From assembly GCA_936450465.1 (NCBI GenBank), contig OW388301.1, positions 23,123,268 to 23,187,267 on the forward strand: 64,000 bases of DNA. Reading direction: 5' to 3'. The number at the start of each line of letters is the position of its first letter. The stretch's first letter is position 1. The stretch comes from Gibbula magus (lineage: Eukaryota; Mollusca; Gastropoda; Trochida; Trochidae). The notes below the pieces were generated by a model. It was not told where the DNA came from. It was given only the letters and a program-made list of their open reading frames with translations, and made no database searches. The position numbers and the translations under genes were made by a program. Below, piece after piece: positions 23,079 through 35,200 of this stretch.

Positions 23079-24042
23079 CTAAACATCTAAACTAAACATT
23101 GTAACATATTGAACGACACATTGAGATTTCTCATTCTACAAGACAACAACTATTTGATATAGTGTCTGACAGTGGATCATGCAAAAGGTGACAGTTCGGG
23201 CGAATATTTACGGCAATTTTGCGTCAAATATTGAAATCCAAGAAGATTATGTATGTCGACGTCATCTTTTATTAAATAAATTTATATTTTTTTAATTGTT
23301 GAAACTTAATTACCAAACATTGTTGCCTGAACTGAACTGAACTGAACTTTACTGTCACTCAGGCTCCAAACTGCAGCGTAAGAGGTACATACCGTATATA
23401 TATTTACATATATACAACAGAACATAGAATATAAGGTTACAGCAAGTAAATTACATTAAATAAAGAGACAATGTGAAGTTATGGACATTCATTTTTTAAT
23501 AAGGACCGTTTTATTAAAGTACTAAACTTAGTAGTTAAAAGGGGAAATCATTTGTTATAATATTTGGTTTAATATAATAAGATTTATGCATATATTTTTC
23601 TCTCTAACGTTAATTTGGGACATATAAATAAATAATGGAATCCGTCACCAATTACTAACTGGAATTCGTTGCCATCTGCCTGTCTCGATTAGAAAATGAG
23701 CTTGGAATTTCAACAAGGAATGATAATGCAGAAAATGAAGGTATTGTTCAAATTTAAGAGATGGAGTTTTAAACATACGATAAACAATTTATTTCGAAGA
23801 AATTTCTATCACACAAAATGCAACAAAGGAGCCATAACGAAAGGTCAAGAACGAGCTACAGAAACATACGCTACTTATGATTTTCTCATAATTGTTAACC
23901 TTCAGGAGAAACTTGACAACTTGAGAACTTAAATCATTTAATTACAACGAGGAGGACAAGAAACAATACCAACTTTTACATAAAACATACAATAGTTGTG
24001 CCAGATAAAGCTGATTGTGGATGTATGTGATGAGAATATACC
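23079..24042. other. No gene seen
   Basis: Spacer with a GAACT microsatellite near 23330. The 78-codon frame at 23696 has no recognisable features. Confidence 0.4.
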
Positions 24043-24163
24043 TACGGAAGCCTATTTGGACCACGCTCAGCTATTTTCCAGCAATTTTCAAGCTAGCATC
24101 TTGTATGTCCAAAATATGAAGTTGCTGGAAAAAAGTGTACCATGGCCTTTATAGGCTTCCGTA
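24043..24163. mobile_element. Small MITE or hairpin
   Basis: Left arm ACGGAAGCCTAT and right arm ATAGGCTTCCGT are exact complements about 95 bp apart. Confidence 0.6.
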
Positions 24164-24399
24164 TATACCTGGTAAAGAGATATAAACAACTTCATTCATT
24201 TGATTTTTCAAAAGCTGACTTTTTCAGAAATATGAACAAATAATGTTTCTAATTAACAAATTAAGTTTAGATGACTTTCAGAGATATGTTGCAACTAAAA
24301 CATCTTGCATTTCTGCCTGACATACAGTTTCTTTTGCCCCTCGCTGTAAGTTCATGTGCAGCTAATCCATGAACTGAATACACACCATCATCAATATGC

Positions 24400-27300
24400 C
24401 TAATGTATAACAAAGCATTGACGATACTTTTTCTTATTTTCTACTTTTACCTTAACTTTTTCATATTGGACAAATTTAAGTTCCATCAAAAACAGGTCAG
24501 CGTTCTCTGAGACTAAAAGCAACTTCCCATCTACATAACAAACACTGCGTATGATTCTATCAAATTCTCTCACAGTCTTCATAGCCCACTCACCATGAGA
24601 CATTCTCTTGATTTGATTTGATTTTCTTGGTACAAAATAGAGAAAAGCTTCGACTTGATCCATGCACATCATCCCACCCTTTACTCTCATCTGATCCAAC
24701 ACCTTTCCACTATAGGAGTCTCTTTGTAACCAAGATGTGTACGCTATATAAAGTACACTGCGTTTCGGGTCAGCTACCATTCCTAAAGCATCCTTTCGCA
24801 TCTTAAGATTTATCAACGTACGATTTGAGAAATCTAAGGGTGAACGCCATAAAATTGAGTATTTGATATAAAATATGATGTCATCAGCCACGATCAGGCA
24901 GCTGACATATCTGATAATTAGCCGGGATCTTTTACCATCAAGAGTTAACTGATGCAGAGCCGTATTCAAAGTTTCCGTTATCAACAGTGATTTGGTAGCA
25001 GGCACATAGGCATGTACTTTGAGGGCATTAAACTTGACCGGAAACGTTTTGGACGATCCATTATTTAAGAAAATTTGTTGCATGGAGTCACCTTCTGAAG
25101 TATATAACAGAATTTTCAGTTTGTTTCTTCTTCCGGATGTTGGGCTTGAAGATATTCCTGTAACAAAAGATGAAATTCTATCACATCTCTTGTTCGACTC
25201 CAACAAACCACATAGATATAAGTTAAATGTTGGTCCTCTAACTTTGAACCATGATCATGATAAAGAAATTGTGAATAACGAATGTTTTGCTGGATCCCTG
25301 CACAAGTAGCAAACGTCTGTGGGTACTTCTAATGTAACGGTATGTTGAACCTGAAAGTGTGGAGGAAGTACAGCAACCCCAAACCAGCGTAGCGAAGCCC
25401 TTGTTTATTGAGGTGAGGTGAGGTGAGTTGGGGTTTCACTTATATCGCGGCCGCTTGTATTATTGCAGGGAGAAAGTCTGCAACGCCATTTGGCTTTGCA
25501 TTGCTGTGAAGCATCGGCTGGAACTAGCGAACGATGGGTAGTACTACGCTGAAATTCAGTGTAGCATTGCACCCAAACCTAACTGCTTGTAGAACAGTTC
25601 TCTACTGCAGACAAAGTTGCTGTGTCCCTGGCGGGATACGAACCCCGGACCTCTTGATCCGGAGCCGAACGTGCTAACCACTGCGCTATCCCCCTTGTTT
25701 ATTGAAAAGCAGGACAAGCGTGGTAACTGCTGGTAGGGGGTGATCGCAGGACGTTGACAGTTAGAAAATGTGTTATAGCATAGTGTCCACATGCGGCAAA
25801 CTTTGATGTTTTGTCTTTTTTCAACACAGGATTAATTTAACCGTTAACTACAAACGTTGAATCAACCACCAACTATAACGAAATGGAGTGGCTGGTTCTC
25901 TATTTACTGGATACATGATACATTTGCCAATCTTGCAACAACATTATACATGTGCTCAAACGAGCATCATCATTATACAATTGCCGAAACCGCATATGCA
26001 CGTTCAATTTAAATGCACAGTAGGTTTAGCTGTTTAAATAAACCTAAAGTTGGGTTTGTGTCTGGATACATGATACTTTTGCCAATCTTAATGAATTGTT
26101 CAGTATTTGATACACTAGTTTCTGCAGAAATTGTATTCAAATTGAATCAGTACTCTTCTAATTGGTTGAAATATTTTAAAATCATTAAAGACAACTGTAG
26201 ACGTAGTTTCGAAGAATCAATGGGTTGTATATAAAAATTGGCATTTATTTAAAATACCAATTTCTCCAAGGTTAGCATTTCTACAAATCGTTACCCAAAG
26301 GAAAACAAGAAGACAAGAAATAAATTTATGAATCACCTTTTTGTAATAAGGCCTAACTTCTAAAGAAACGCATCAATTGTTGACTGTCCGTATCATATGA
26401 ACTCAAAGAAATGTTGTTTTATATTAAACGTGTATTTGATAAGTTTAATGAATGATTGGTAGCCTCATCCATCCATGTATGTGTCACATTGCACATTGCA
26501 AGACTGGAGGATAAAGAATCCCATCTTCATACAAAAGAGGCCATAGTTGCATTCGAAATAGGCTTACACCGCTTTGCCATATGCCAACTAACATATGTTG
26601 CTCGCCTGCTACTGTGATAAACCCCTGGTGGCCAAAAATTAATTAAAGCAAAGGCTCACGGGAAGATAATCAAATTATACACCCCAACTCCCTAAGTCAT
26701 GAAGCGACTAATTGTTTTCACTTAGATTTAAAATTGTACACTGTTTATCGATAGGCCAATGGCGTTTGAGCTAGGGATTTTTGGGTAATTGAAACAGGGC
26801 CAACTGTGATGTCTCTGTTTGTATAGACTTAATCACAGCCGCCCTGTCGGAGAAGATGAAAATATCTGTGTTGTTTTCTGTAAGTGGACCATGGACATCC
26901 ATCCAAGGACCACTCTACATGGACCTAAGTAAGCAGTCTTTGAGCAACATAACTCGTCGACTAAAAGGCTACCATTAATCGTCATTTGCGTTTTTATCAA
27001 CAACTTTGACACTCCAAAGAGGGGCACATAAATTAAAGTTCCCGAGGTGGTCCACAACAGCTTTGCTTGGAGACATAAGGATTTAATCCGTTGGCCATCA
27101 CTTGAACAAAATGTTATACTTGCAAATAGTAGCCCCCCTGGGAGTTTTGAGGGAATGCAAATTACTACTTGACCGTTGACGATTTCTGTGTTGATATATC
27201 ACATTGTGTAATAACATTGTATGCTGTTGATTGACGTGTTGTTGCAATGATAAAAAAATGACGTCATAATATCAGCGCCGTTGCCTTTAGTTACAAGTGA

Positions 27301-30300
27301 CCGTCAGATTCAGCAATTTTGCGCTTGATTTATAATTTAGATAAGAGAGTAATAATATAATACTGAACTCGGTCCTATTTAATTCCATAGATATGAAAAG
27401 TACATTAGTTGTTTAGTATTCTCTATGTTCGCATCCCTGGGAGGACAGCTAGACATGCTCTGGCCAGTAGTTGACGTTGATTTGCCAAACGTCACAAGTA
27501 ATGGTTGAAGTGGCTTTGAAACAATTTTTTAAAATCCAAAGTGTACTTACTAAATGGAATCCGAACACGACAGATGGGCAGGTGTTTTTTGGTGAAGAAC
27601 TTCACTGAGAAGGCACGACAGGTTCGATTAAGCAAAGCTTCATCTATTTTCTTATTCTTAAAATAAAATAAAATATGAATTTCAAGGTGTTTATTGAAAA
27701 AAAGTTTGCATAGCACAATATACATGGACATCACATATTTAATTGAAACTTGTCATTAAGATATCTTGTTATTTTATATACACCTCGTCATAAATATCAC
27801 TCCATTCATTTTTTATCAGTAAGTAAAACTCGATCTTCAACCTCAAACAATTGGTACTGTGGAAAAGACTTTAAACTGTTTCGATGGCCTCGGTGGCGAA
27901 GGTTCAGTTACAAAAGGGACAACAGTCACAACACAAGACCGACTAATTGTAGGTTTAATTGTAACAAACGAAAGACAATTAAAATCAATGTAAAAATAAG
28001 GTGAATAAGTTTGACTGTTGAGAGCGTTACAACAAAAACAAAACAAATTTCACATACAGAAATTACAAAAACACACTATCAAGGTCCATAATGACTTGTA
28101 AACTCAATATCTGGTGTAACCATCTCGCACTCTGATACAAATTTTCAGACGCCTAGCCACACATACTAGCTAGTCACCAGTCTGAATGTCTGTTAGGGAA
28201 TCTGTTAGCACTCATCATGCAAAGTCTGGGTCAACTCCTGAAGGGTTTGCACTGGAGGGTCCCTTACTCTTACTCTACGTCCCCAAATGTCCTACCAATG
28301 TTCAGTGGGATTTATGTGGACTTCTTGGAGATGCTGAACAATGGCTTTTGCGCGATGTGGTGAAGAGTTGACGTGTGGCAAGAGCGTAGTTGCTGAAATG
28401 AGGGACTACAGATCCATCCAAGATCAGGTTCTGGTACCTCTGCCCATTCAGTGTACCCGGAACTGTGACAAGCACAAGCTTACAATCATAGGAACAACAC
28501 CCCCACGCCATGACGGAACCACCTTCAAATGGGACTTCAGATTGAATGTTCCTCTGATCATATGCGGTGCTTCTCTGCCTCCAAATCCGTGCCCTCCCGT
28601 CTGTATGATGCCGACTCTCATCCGACCAATGGATTCTTCTCTACTAAGATTCCAACGAGCACGTGATTGGCACCAGGCTAAAGGCCCCTTTACTCAGACA
28701 TGAAGATCTTTGTGCATCCTCTGTGAGCCCAAAATACCTAACAGATCGTCGTTGGAAGCTCACGGGAGGCAGAATGGTTGCTAAAGTGGGGAGGAGGTGG
28801 CACATCAGACATTGCGAATGATCGCTAAGGACGCTGAGGACGTCTCAAAATTATGAAAACGCGGAGGGGTCGCCTTCGATTCTAGTCGCTCAACGTTTGC
28901 TCCCACGATGCAGAAAGATCATACATGGACGTTCTACTGTCGCAAAGGATGCTCAATGATCGATATGTAAGAAATTGTCTAAGTTGAGACGATGCCTCTG
29001 CCTCGCTTGTGCCTTCCTTCTGCGTTCTGTGTGCAATCTGAGCCGTTCATTATCACGACCATTCTGCCTTCATGCAGCGACTATGGCAACCTGTTGCCAC
29101 CATGACGATTTGTTTGCCTTCTTTCTGCATTCATTCAGCCTTCCGTGATCGTCCTCGTTAATTCTCATATAAATAGACGATCGATTATCACATGTTTCAC
29201 TGTTTCTGTTGACCTAGCATAGATACGACATGGTACCAAAAAGGAGCCAGAAAACGGAAAAAGTCATTAAAGATAAAGATAAAGATTATCAACTCACTTG
29301 CAAGGAAAGGCCACCACATTTTCAGCAGTAAAATCAGAAACATTGCTGTCGGATAAAGTCGAGTTAAAATGTCTGTGATAATAATAACAGATTTTATAAA
29401 GAAGTACACACAATTTTATTCATTATGGTATTCCTTTATCGTATTGTTTGTGCAAACATTACATTACGAATGCTTGATTAATAAGTGATTTTGGCGACCT
29501 AACTCTCTCTAACTTTAATACGTTGACACAGTGTCACTGTAAGACATAATAAAACAAGCCAAAATGTCTTTACTCTCCTCAGTTAAGAACGTTTTTAAAA
29601 AAAGCTATTTTTTAGAAGGCATGATTTTCAGAAATATGAATAGTAAATGTTCCAAAAATTAGATATAACCAATTCGACTTCTGAAAAATGATGTAGCCCT
29701 ATTTCATCCATATGTATTACCCGTGGATTTAATAATATCAATGTACTTTTGTACATTTATTTCATTAAATTCTTTTTAAATATCATATTCTTTTGCAAAC
29801 AGCAATGACCATGTTGTTCAGCAGTAGAGACTGTTTTCTTTGTATTTCAACTGCAAAAAAATAATTGGTTGTTTATTTTGGCTATTGGAATTGGACTGAA
29901 ACAAATGCACACAAATGCAGCTTAGTATAAACCCAGTCTCCCAGGTTGCCAAACACTCTCCAGGGATCAGTGAAGGATTGTTCAGGTATTGCAGAGGAGG
30001 TAGAAATGTTACTGCATGGTCGGTCAACTGTCGCCATAGTCATCAATAGTGGTACGGAGAAGGCACAGAGAAGGTACAGAGGATGCTTACGGGTTGTACG
30101 GCGATCGCCCTCGATCCTGAAATATTGTTAGGTTGCACAGTGAACGCCCAGTGAAGGCAGACAGGAGGCTACGTAAACCTGCAGGTTGTTCAAAGATCGT
30201 CATGGAAATTCTCGTTATTTGCATTCTAGGTCGTACAAAGGACGCACAAAGATTGCAGGAGCATTTACACAGAAACGTAATTTCGCGAATTCAGCCGACC

Positions 30301-31699
30301 ATTGAGCGTCCTGTCCGTTTTTTGGTCACTCAAGGGTCGTAAGGACGTGGCTCTGAGTAAAGGGGCCTTAAACATGGCGGAGTTAATCTGTAAGAAGTGG
30401 ACGTCTGATTGGTCGCCTAGCTTTCAGCCCTACAACATTTAAACGTCGTCTGATGGTACTGAGGGACTCTCTGTTGTGTGGATGCCACCCATGTTGCAGC
30501 TGCATAGGGGTAAACATTGGGTTTCCTCTGGCTTGGCGTACGAGAGCACGATCGTCCCTGGCAGTGTATTTTCTGGGCCGTCCAGCCCTCGGTGCATCCT
30601 TCATTTCACCAGTAGCAACATGTTTGCGTATTAGCCTGCTGATAACAGTGTGATTAATGTTCAGTTGTGATCCAGTAGCAGGCAAGACATACCAGACTTG
30701 GTGCATACCAATAATTTGCCATCTTTGATTTAGAAGCACTGGACGCTTGGGAATAAGGTTGTTTGGATAAAATAAAGTCTACAATCAAATTTTAGCTGTG
30801 TCAGCCAACATAACATACACCAAAAGTGGCTACACATATGTGCATACTGCATTTTTGGCAAACCGACCCCTGGGACAAGCATGCCTAATGCATGCATACA
30901 CCGGCAGTTCGGAACAAGTTGTTTGTGATGTCATGCTCACTTATGATGTGGGATATTGGATATGTACTTGTAATGTCAACACTTGCAAAACTATCTTTCC
31001 GTTTCAATTTCAAATTGGTTGTGCAATATTTATGAAGAGGTTTTATAAAGATAACATACTTAAAGAGACTTTGTGACGTTTCCGGAGCATTACTCAAAAC
31101 ATATATGACTTGAAAACTTTAAATTTGGTGTGGAAGTACCCATGTGGTGCTGGTGTGCCTTTTAGGGGTTTCAACACCAAGGGGCAAATAAATTTTGAAA
31201 TTTAACCTAAAAACGGTCCGATGTTTGGATTTGGTATAACTGAAAAACTATAGGCTGTGCCTTTTAATGGTTTCAACTCAAAGGTTAAAGTAATCTTTGA
31301 AATATATTCATTAAAAACAGTTATTGTTATTAACTATAATTAATTATTAATTAAATAGATTATGTTTTCCAATTTATAAATAATGCATGAAGGCGGGACT
31401 TGTGAGCTGTTCTCACTTTCTCCTTTTTAGAATTAATGTTACGCCCTGTGCATCATTACCTTATACATCCCGACCCTCCATGTATTGGAATCACTTCCGG
31501 TTGTGTTTGAATAAACCAAGATGCAGGACAGATCTCTGGGACTGAGACTGTGACGGGAACAACCCACTTGTCGTTGACAAAGCTGCTCGCATAATCTTGG
31601 CCCACAAAATGGCAACCTTACATGTATGATTGTTGCAGAAGTCATAGCCAGCCATTTCAAAACAGCAGAAAACATAGACAAACTTTGAAAACACGCCAT
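24400..31699 (-). CDS. Gene B: inverted paralogue of genes A and C, three exons
   Basis: Minus-strand exons are 31699-31460, 27656-27551 and 25157-24400, giving 367 aa. Junctions are AAG|GTAATG, ATTTTAAG|AAT, TTTA|GTAAGT and TTACAG|GA, with the same 0/1 phases as A and C. The start ATG aligns exactly with theirs. The leader is weaker because it contains Lys-Trp. Cys32, 37, 41, 47, 59, 93 and 109 match the seven cysteines of A and C. Sequons are at Asn65 and Asn90, the latter equivalent to Asn84 of C. Exon 2 is five codons longer. Exons 1-2 are far more diverged from A and C than exon 3, which is almost identical to C at its 5' end. Intron 1 (3.8 kb) holds nested transposons; intron 2 holds a SINE and a decayed extra exon 3. 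Function unknown; the splice model is inferred. Confidence 0.72.
25412..25691 (-). mobile_element. Full tRNA-derived SINE with target-site duplication, gene B intron 2
   Basis: The element is flanked by direct repeats CCCTTGTTTATTGA at 25398-25411 and 25692-25705. On the minus strand it begins GGATAGCGCAGTGGTTAGCA (A-box) and contains GGGGTTCGTATCCCGCC (B-box), then the shared body and a CACCTCACCTCACCT tail. The same insertion is in gene C intron 2 (54685-55005), where the left duplication has been deleted. It is absent from gene A. Confidence 0.88.
26500..27137 (-). pseudogene. Decayed extra exon 3 inside gene B intron 2
   Basis: On the minus strand an acceptor ACTCCCAG|GG at 27137 is in phase 1, fitting gene B exon 2. 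The open frame runs to a stop at 26833. It includes ITFCSSDGQRIKSL, matching the exon-3 strand ILIYTSEGDSMQQIFL in position and character, and YVPLFGVSKLLIKT, matching YVPATKSLLITE. After a frame shift it continues with TENNTDIFIFSD, comparable to ADDSVFF plus SYSH. Further down, near 26505-26560, it gives LLYEDGILY, comparable to VCYVDGKLL. It could be a dead original exon 3 of gene B, or an alternative terminal exon giving a protein of about 217 aa. Confidence 0.6.
27138..27550. other. Gene B intron 2, distal part
   Basis: Intronic spacer between exon 2 and the decayed exon. Nothing else is recognised. Confidence 0.5.
28090..28681 (-). pseudogene. Tc1-like transposase, C-terminal part
   Basis: The minus strand gives LAWCQSRARWNL, then MAWGC, SYDCKLVLVTVPGTLNG and VVPHFSNYALATRQLF, and in another frame HINPTEHWWDIWGRRV. 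These are the ordered catalytic-domain landmarks of Tc1/mariner transposases, including the NP-EHLW-like motif before the third acidic residue. Frames are broken by small indels. It is the downstream half of the transposase begun at 30372-30740, separated by an inserted element. It lies in gene B intron 1, same strand as B. Confidence 0.78.
28682..30368. mobile_element. 1.69-kb TIR element inserted in the Tc1 transposase
   Basis: The ends are exact 17-bp inverted repeats, AGGCCCCTTTACTCAGA and TCTGAGTAAAGGGGCCT. They are flanked by TAA on both sides (28679-28681 and 30369-30371). The TAA duplication fits PIF/Harbinger-type (TWA) integration (inference). The interior has no recognisable transposase, so it is non-autonomous. 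Removing it brings the two Tc1 transposase halves together, with one further small indel. Confidence 0.82.
30372..30740 (-). pseudogene. Tc1-like transposase, N-terminal DNA-binding part
   Basis: The open minus-strand frame shows a paired-like HTH region: RWQIIGMHQ, LNINHTVISRLIRKH, then TGEMKDAPRAGRPRK, and RRLNVVGLKARRPIRRPLL. This is the typical N-terminal half of Tc1-family transposases. The coding sequence is cut at about 30369 by the TIR element and continues at 28681 downward. The first residues have no convincing ATG context. Confidence 0.82.
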
Positions 31700-32296
31700 G
31701 TCTTCATGCGTCTGCCAGGCACGTTTCTTCAAGCTATGGGTTGCGGATCTAAATATATTCCCTTTCTGGAAAATTCAAAGGATTTTAATATTTAATTGAA
31801 TCTAATGTCAGCCAATGAGCACTTTCTCATGTTGTCCCATGTTGCAACTTCTGCTTAGCAAGAGGTAAGCTTACCGTTCTTAAACTATGTTCCTGGTTTA
31901 ATTTAATTTACATCCACGACAAGAGTAATATGAAACAATCAAGAAAAAATGCCGAAACAATTAAATAAACCAAATTGATATTGTCATGAGAGAATGAGAG
32001 AATGAGAGTCAGGGAATGTGTCTGAGTGAGTCAGGGAATGTGTCTGAGTGAGTCAGGGAATGGGTCTGAGTGAGTCAGGAAATGTGTCCAAAGTCTATTT
32101 GAAACTCACAATATGAACAATCTGCAAATATCAATCAATATACGTGCTCATATGGTTGATTTATCGCTATACAATTTCTAAATTGTTTAAAACAAATGTC
32201 CTAAAGAACATTGTATACAAATAAGTAAAAATTTCCCCCATAATATTTTCAATACTTCTGCAAATGGTTGGTATATACGTTTATTGACGCTTGAAT
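31700..32296. promoter_or_regulatory. Gene B upstream region, adjoining the 55-bp array
   Basis: Only about 600 bp separate the gene B ATG from the large repeat array. On the minus strand a TATA-like AATATATTTA lies near 31760, about 55 bp upstream of the ATG. The region does not resemble the promoters of A and C. Confidence 0.35.
32008..32092 (+). repeat. 22-bp tandem repeat, about four copies
   Basis: The unit is GAGTCAGGGAATGTGTCTGA plus GT, slightly degenerate in the last copies. Confidence 0.85.
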
Positions 32297-35200
32297 TGTG
32301 TGTATGTTTGTGTCAGGTAAAAGGTTGTGGTGAGTGAGATGCGAATACTTACACACGTGTGTTTATGTCAGGTAAATGGTTGTGGTGAGTGAGATGCGAA
32401 TACTTACACAAGTGTGTTTGTGTCAAGTAAATGGTTGGGGTGAGTGAGATGCGAATACTTACACTTGGGTGTTTGTGTCGGGTAAATATTTGGGGCGAGG
32501 GAGATGCGAATACTTACACATGTGTGTTTGTGTCAGGTAAATGGTTGTGGTGAGGGAGATGCGAATACATACACATGTGTGTTTGTGTCAGGTAAAAGGT
32601 TGTGGTGAGTGAGATGCGAATACTTACACTTGGGTGTTTGTGTCGGGTAAATATTTGGGGCGAGGGAGATGCGAATACTTACACATGTGTGTTTGTGTCA
32701 GGTAAATTGTTGTGGTGAGTGAGATGCGAATACTTACACATGTGTGTTTGTGTCGGGTAAATGGTTGTGGTGAGTGAGATGCGAATACTTACACATGTGT
32801 GTTTGTGTCAGGTAAATGGTTGTGGTGAGGGAGATGCGAATACTTACACATGTGTGTTTGTGTCAGGTAAATGGTTGTGGTGAGGGAGATGCGAATACAT
32901 ACACATGTGTGTTTGTGTCAGGTAAATGGTTGTGGTAAGTGAGATGCGAATACATACACATGTGTGTTAGTGTCAGGTAAATGGTTGTGGTGAGGGAGAT
33001 GCGAATACTTACACATGTGTGTTTGTGTCAGGTAAATGGTTGTGGTGAGGGAGATGCGAATACTTACACATGTGTGTTTGTGTCAGGTAAATGGTTGTGG
33101 TGAGGGAGATGCGAATACATACACATGTGTGTTTGTGTCAGGTAAATGGTTGTGGTGAGGGAGATGCGAATACATACACATGTGTGTTTGTGTCAGGTAA
33201 ATGGTTGTGGTAAGTGAGATGCGAATACATACACATGTGTGTTTGTGTCAGGTAAATGGTTGTGGTGAGGGAGATGCGAATACATACACATGTGTGTTTG
33301 TGTCAGGTAAAAGGTTGTGGTGAGGGAGATGCGAATACTTACACTTGGGTGTTTGTGTCGGGTAAATATTTGGGGCGAGGGAGATGCGAATACTTACACA
33401 TGTGTGTTTTTGTCGGGTAAATATTTGGGGCGAGGGAGATGCGAATACTTACACATGTGTGTTTGTGTCAGGTAAATGGTTGTGGTGAGGGAGATGCGAA
33501 TACATACACATGTGTGTTTGTGTCAGGTCAAAGATTGTGGTGAGTGAGATGCGAATACTTACACTTGGGTGTTTGTGTCGGGTAAATATTTGGGGCGAGG
33601 GAGATGCGAATACTTACACATGTGTGTTTGTGTCAGGTAAATGGTTGTGGTGAGGGAGATGCGAATACTTACACATGTGTGTTTGTGTCAGGTAAATGGT
33701 TGTGGTGAGGGAGATGCGAATACATACACATGTGTGTTTGTGTCAGGTAAATGGTTGTGGTAAGTGAGATGCGAATACATACACATGTGTGTTTGTGTCA
33801 GGTAAATGGTTGTGGTGAGGGAGATGCGAATACATACACATGTGTGTTTGTGTCAGGTAAATGGTTGTGGTGAGGGAGATGCGAATACTTACACATGTGT
33901 GTTTGTGTCAGGTAAATGGTTGTGGTGAGGGAGATGCGAATACATACACATGTGTGTTTGTGTCAGGTAAATGGTTGTGGTAAGTGAGATGCGAATACAT
34001 ACACATGTGTGTTAGTGTCAGGTAAATGGTTGTGGTGAGGGAGATGCGAATACTTACACATGTGTGTTTGTGTCAGGTAAATGGTTGTGGTGAGGGAGAT
34101 GCGAATACTTACACATGTGTGTTTGTGTCAGGTAAATGGTTGTGGTGAGGGAGATGCGAATACATACACATGTGTGTTTGTGTCAGGTAAATGGTTGTGG
34201 TGAGGGAGATGCGAATACATACACATGTGTGTTTGTGTCAGGTAAATGGTTGTGGTAAGTGAGATGCGAATACATACACATGTGTGTTTGTGTCAGGTAA
34301 ATGGTTGTGGTGAGGGAGATGCGAATACATACACATGTGTGTTTGTGTCAGGTAAAAGGTTGTGGTGAGGGAGATGCGAATACTTACACTTGGGTGTTTG
34401 TGTCGGGTAAATATTTGGGGCGAGGGAGATGCGAATACTTACACATGTGTGTTTTTGTCGGGTAAATATTTGGGGCGAGGGAGATGCGAATACTTACACA
34501 TGTGTGTTTGTGTCAGGTAAATGGTTGTGGTGAGGGAGATGCGAATACATACACATGTGTGTTTGTGTCAGGTCAAAGGTTGTGGTGAGGGAGATGCGAA
34601 TACTTACACTTGGGTGTTTGTGTCGGGTAAATATTTGGGGCGAGGGAGATGCGAATACTTACACATGTGTGTTTGTGTCAGGTAAATGGTTGTGGTGAGG
34701 GAGATGCGAATACTTACACATGTGTGTTTGTGTCAGGTAAATGGTTGTGGTGAGGGAGATGCGAATACATACACATGTGTGTTTGTGTCAGGTAAATGGT
34801 TGTGGTAAGTGAGATGCGAATACATACACATGTGTGTTTGTGTCAGGTAAATGGTTGTGGTGAGGGAGATGCGAATACATACACATGTGTGTTTGTGTCA
34901 GGTAAAAGGTTGTGGTGAGGGAGATGCGAATACTTACACTTGGGTGTTTGTGTCGGGTAAATATTTGGGGCGAGGGAGATGCGAATACTTACACATGTGT
35001 GTTTGTGTCAGGTAAATATTTGGGGCGAGGGAGATGCGAATACTTACACATGTGTGTTTGTGTCAGGTAAATGGTTGTGGTGAGGGAGATGCGAATACAT
35101 ACACATGTGTGTTTGTGTCAGGTCAAAGGTTGTGGTGAGTGAGATGCGAATACTTACACTTGGGTGTTTGTGTCGGGTAAATATTTGGGGCGAGGGAGAT

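Noticed and set aside
28341..28703. 120-codon plus-strand frame
   Set aside because: It is the antisense shadow of the Tc1-like transposase on the minus strand.
29946..30342. Plus-strand frames within the nested TIR element
   Set aside because: No transposase or other family motif is visible. They are short and overlapping, so the element is treated as non-autonomous.
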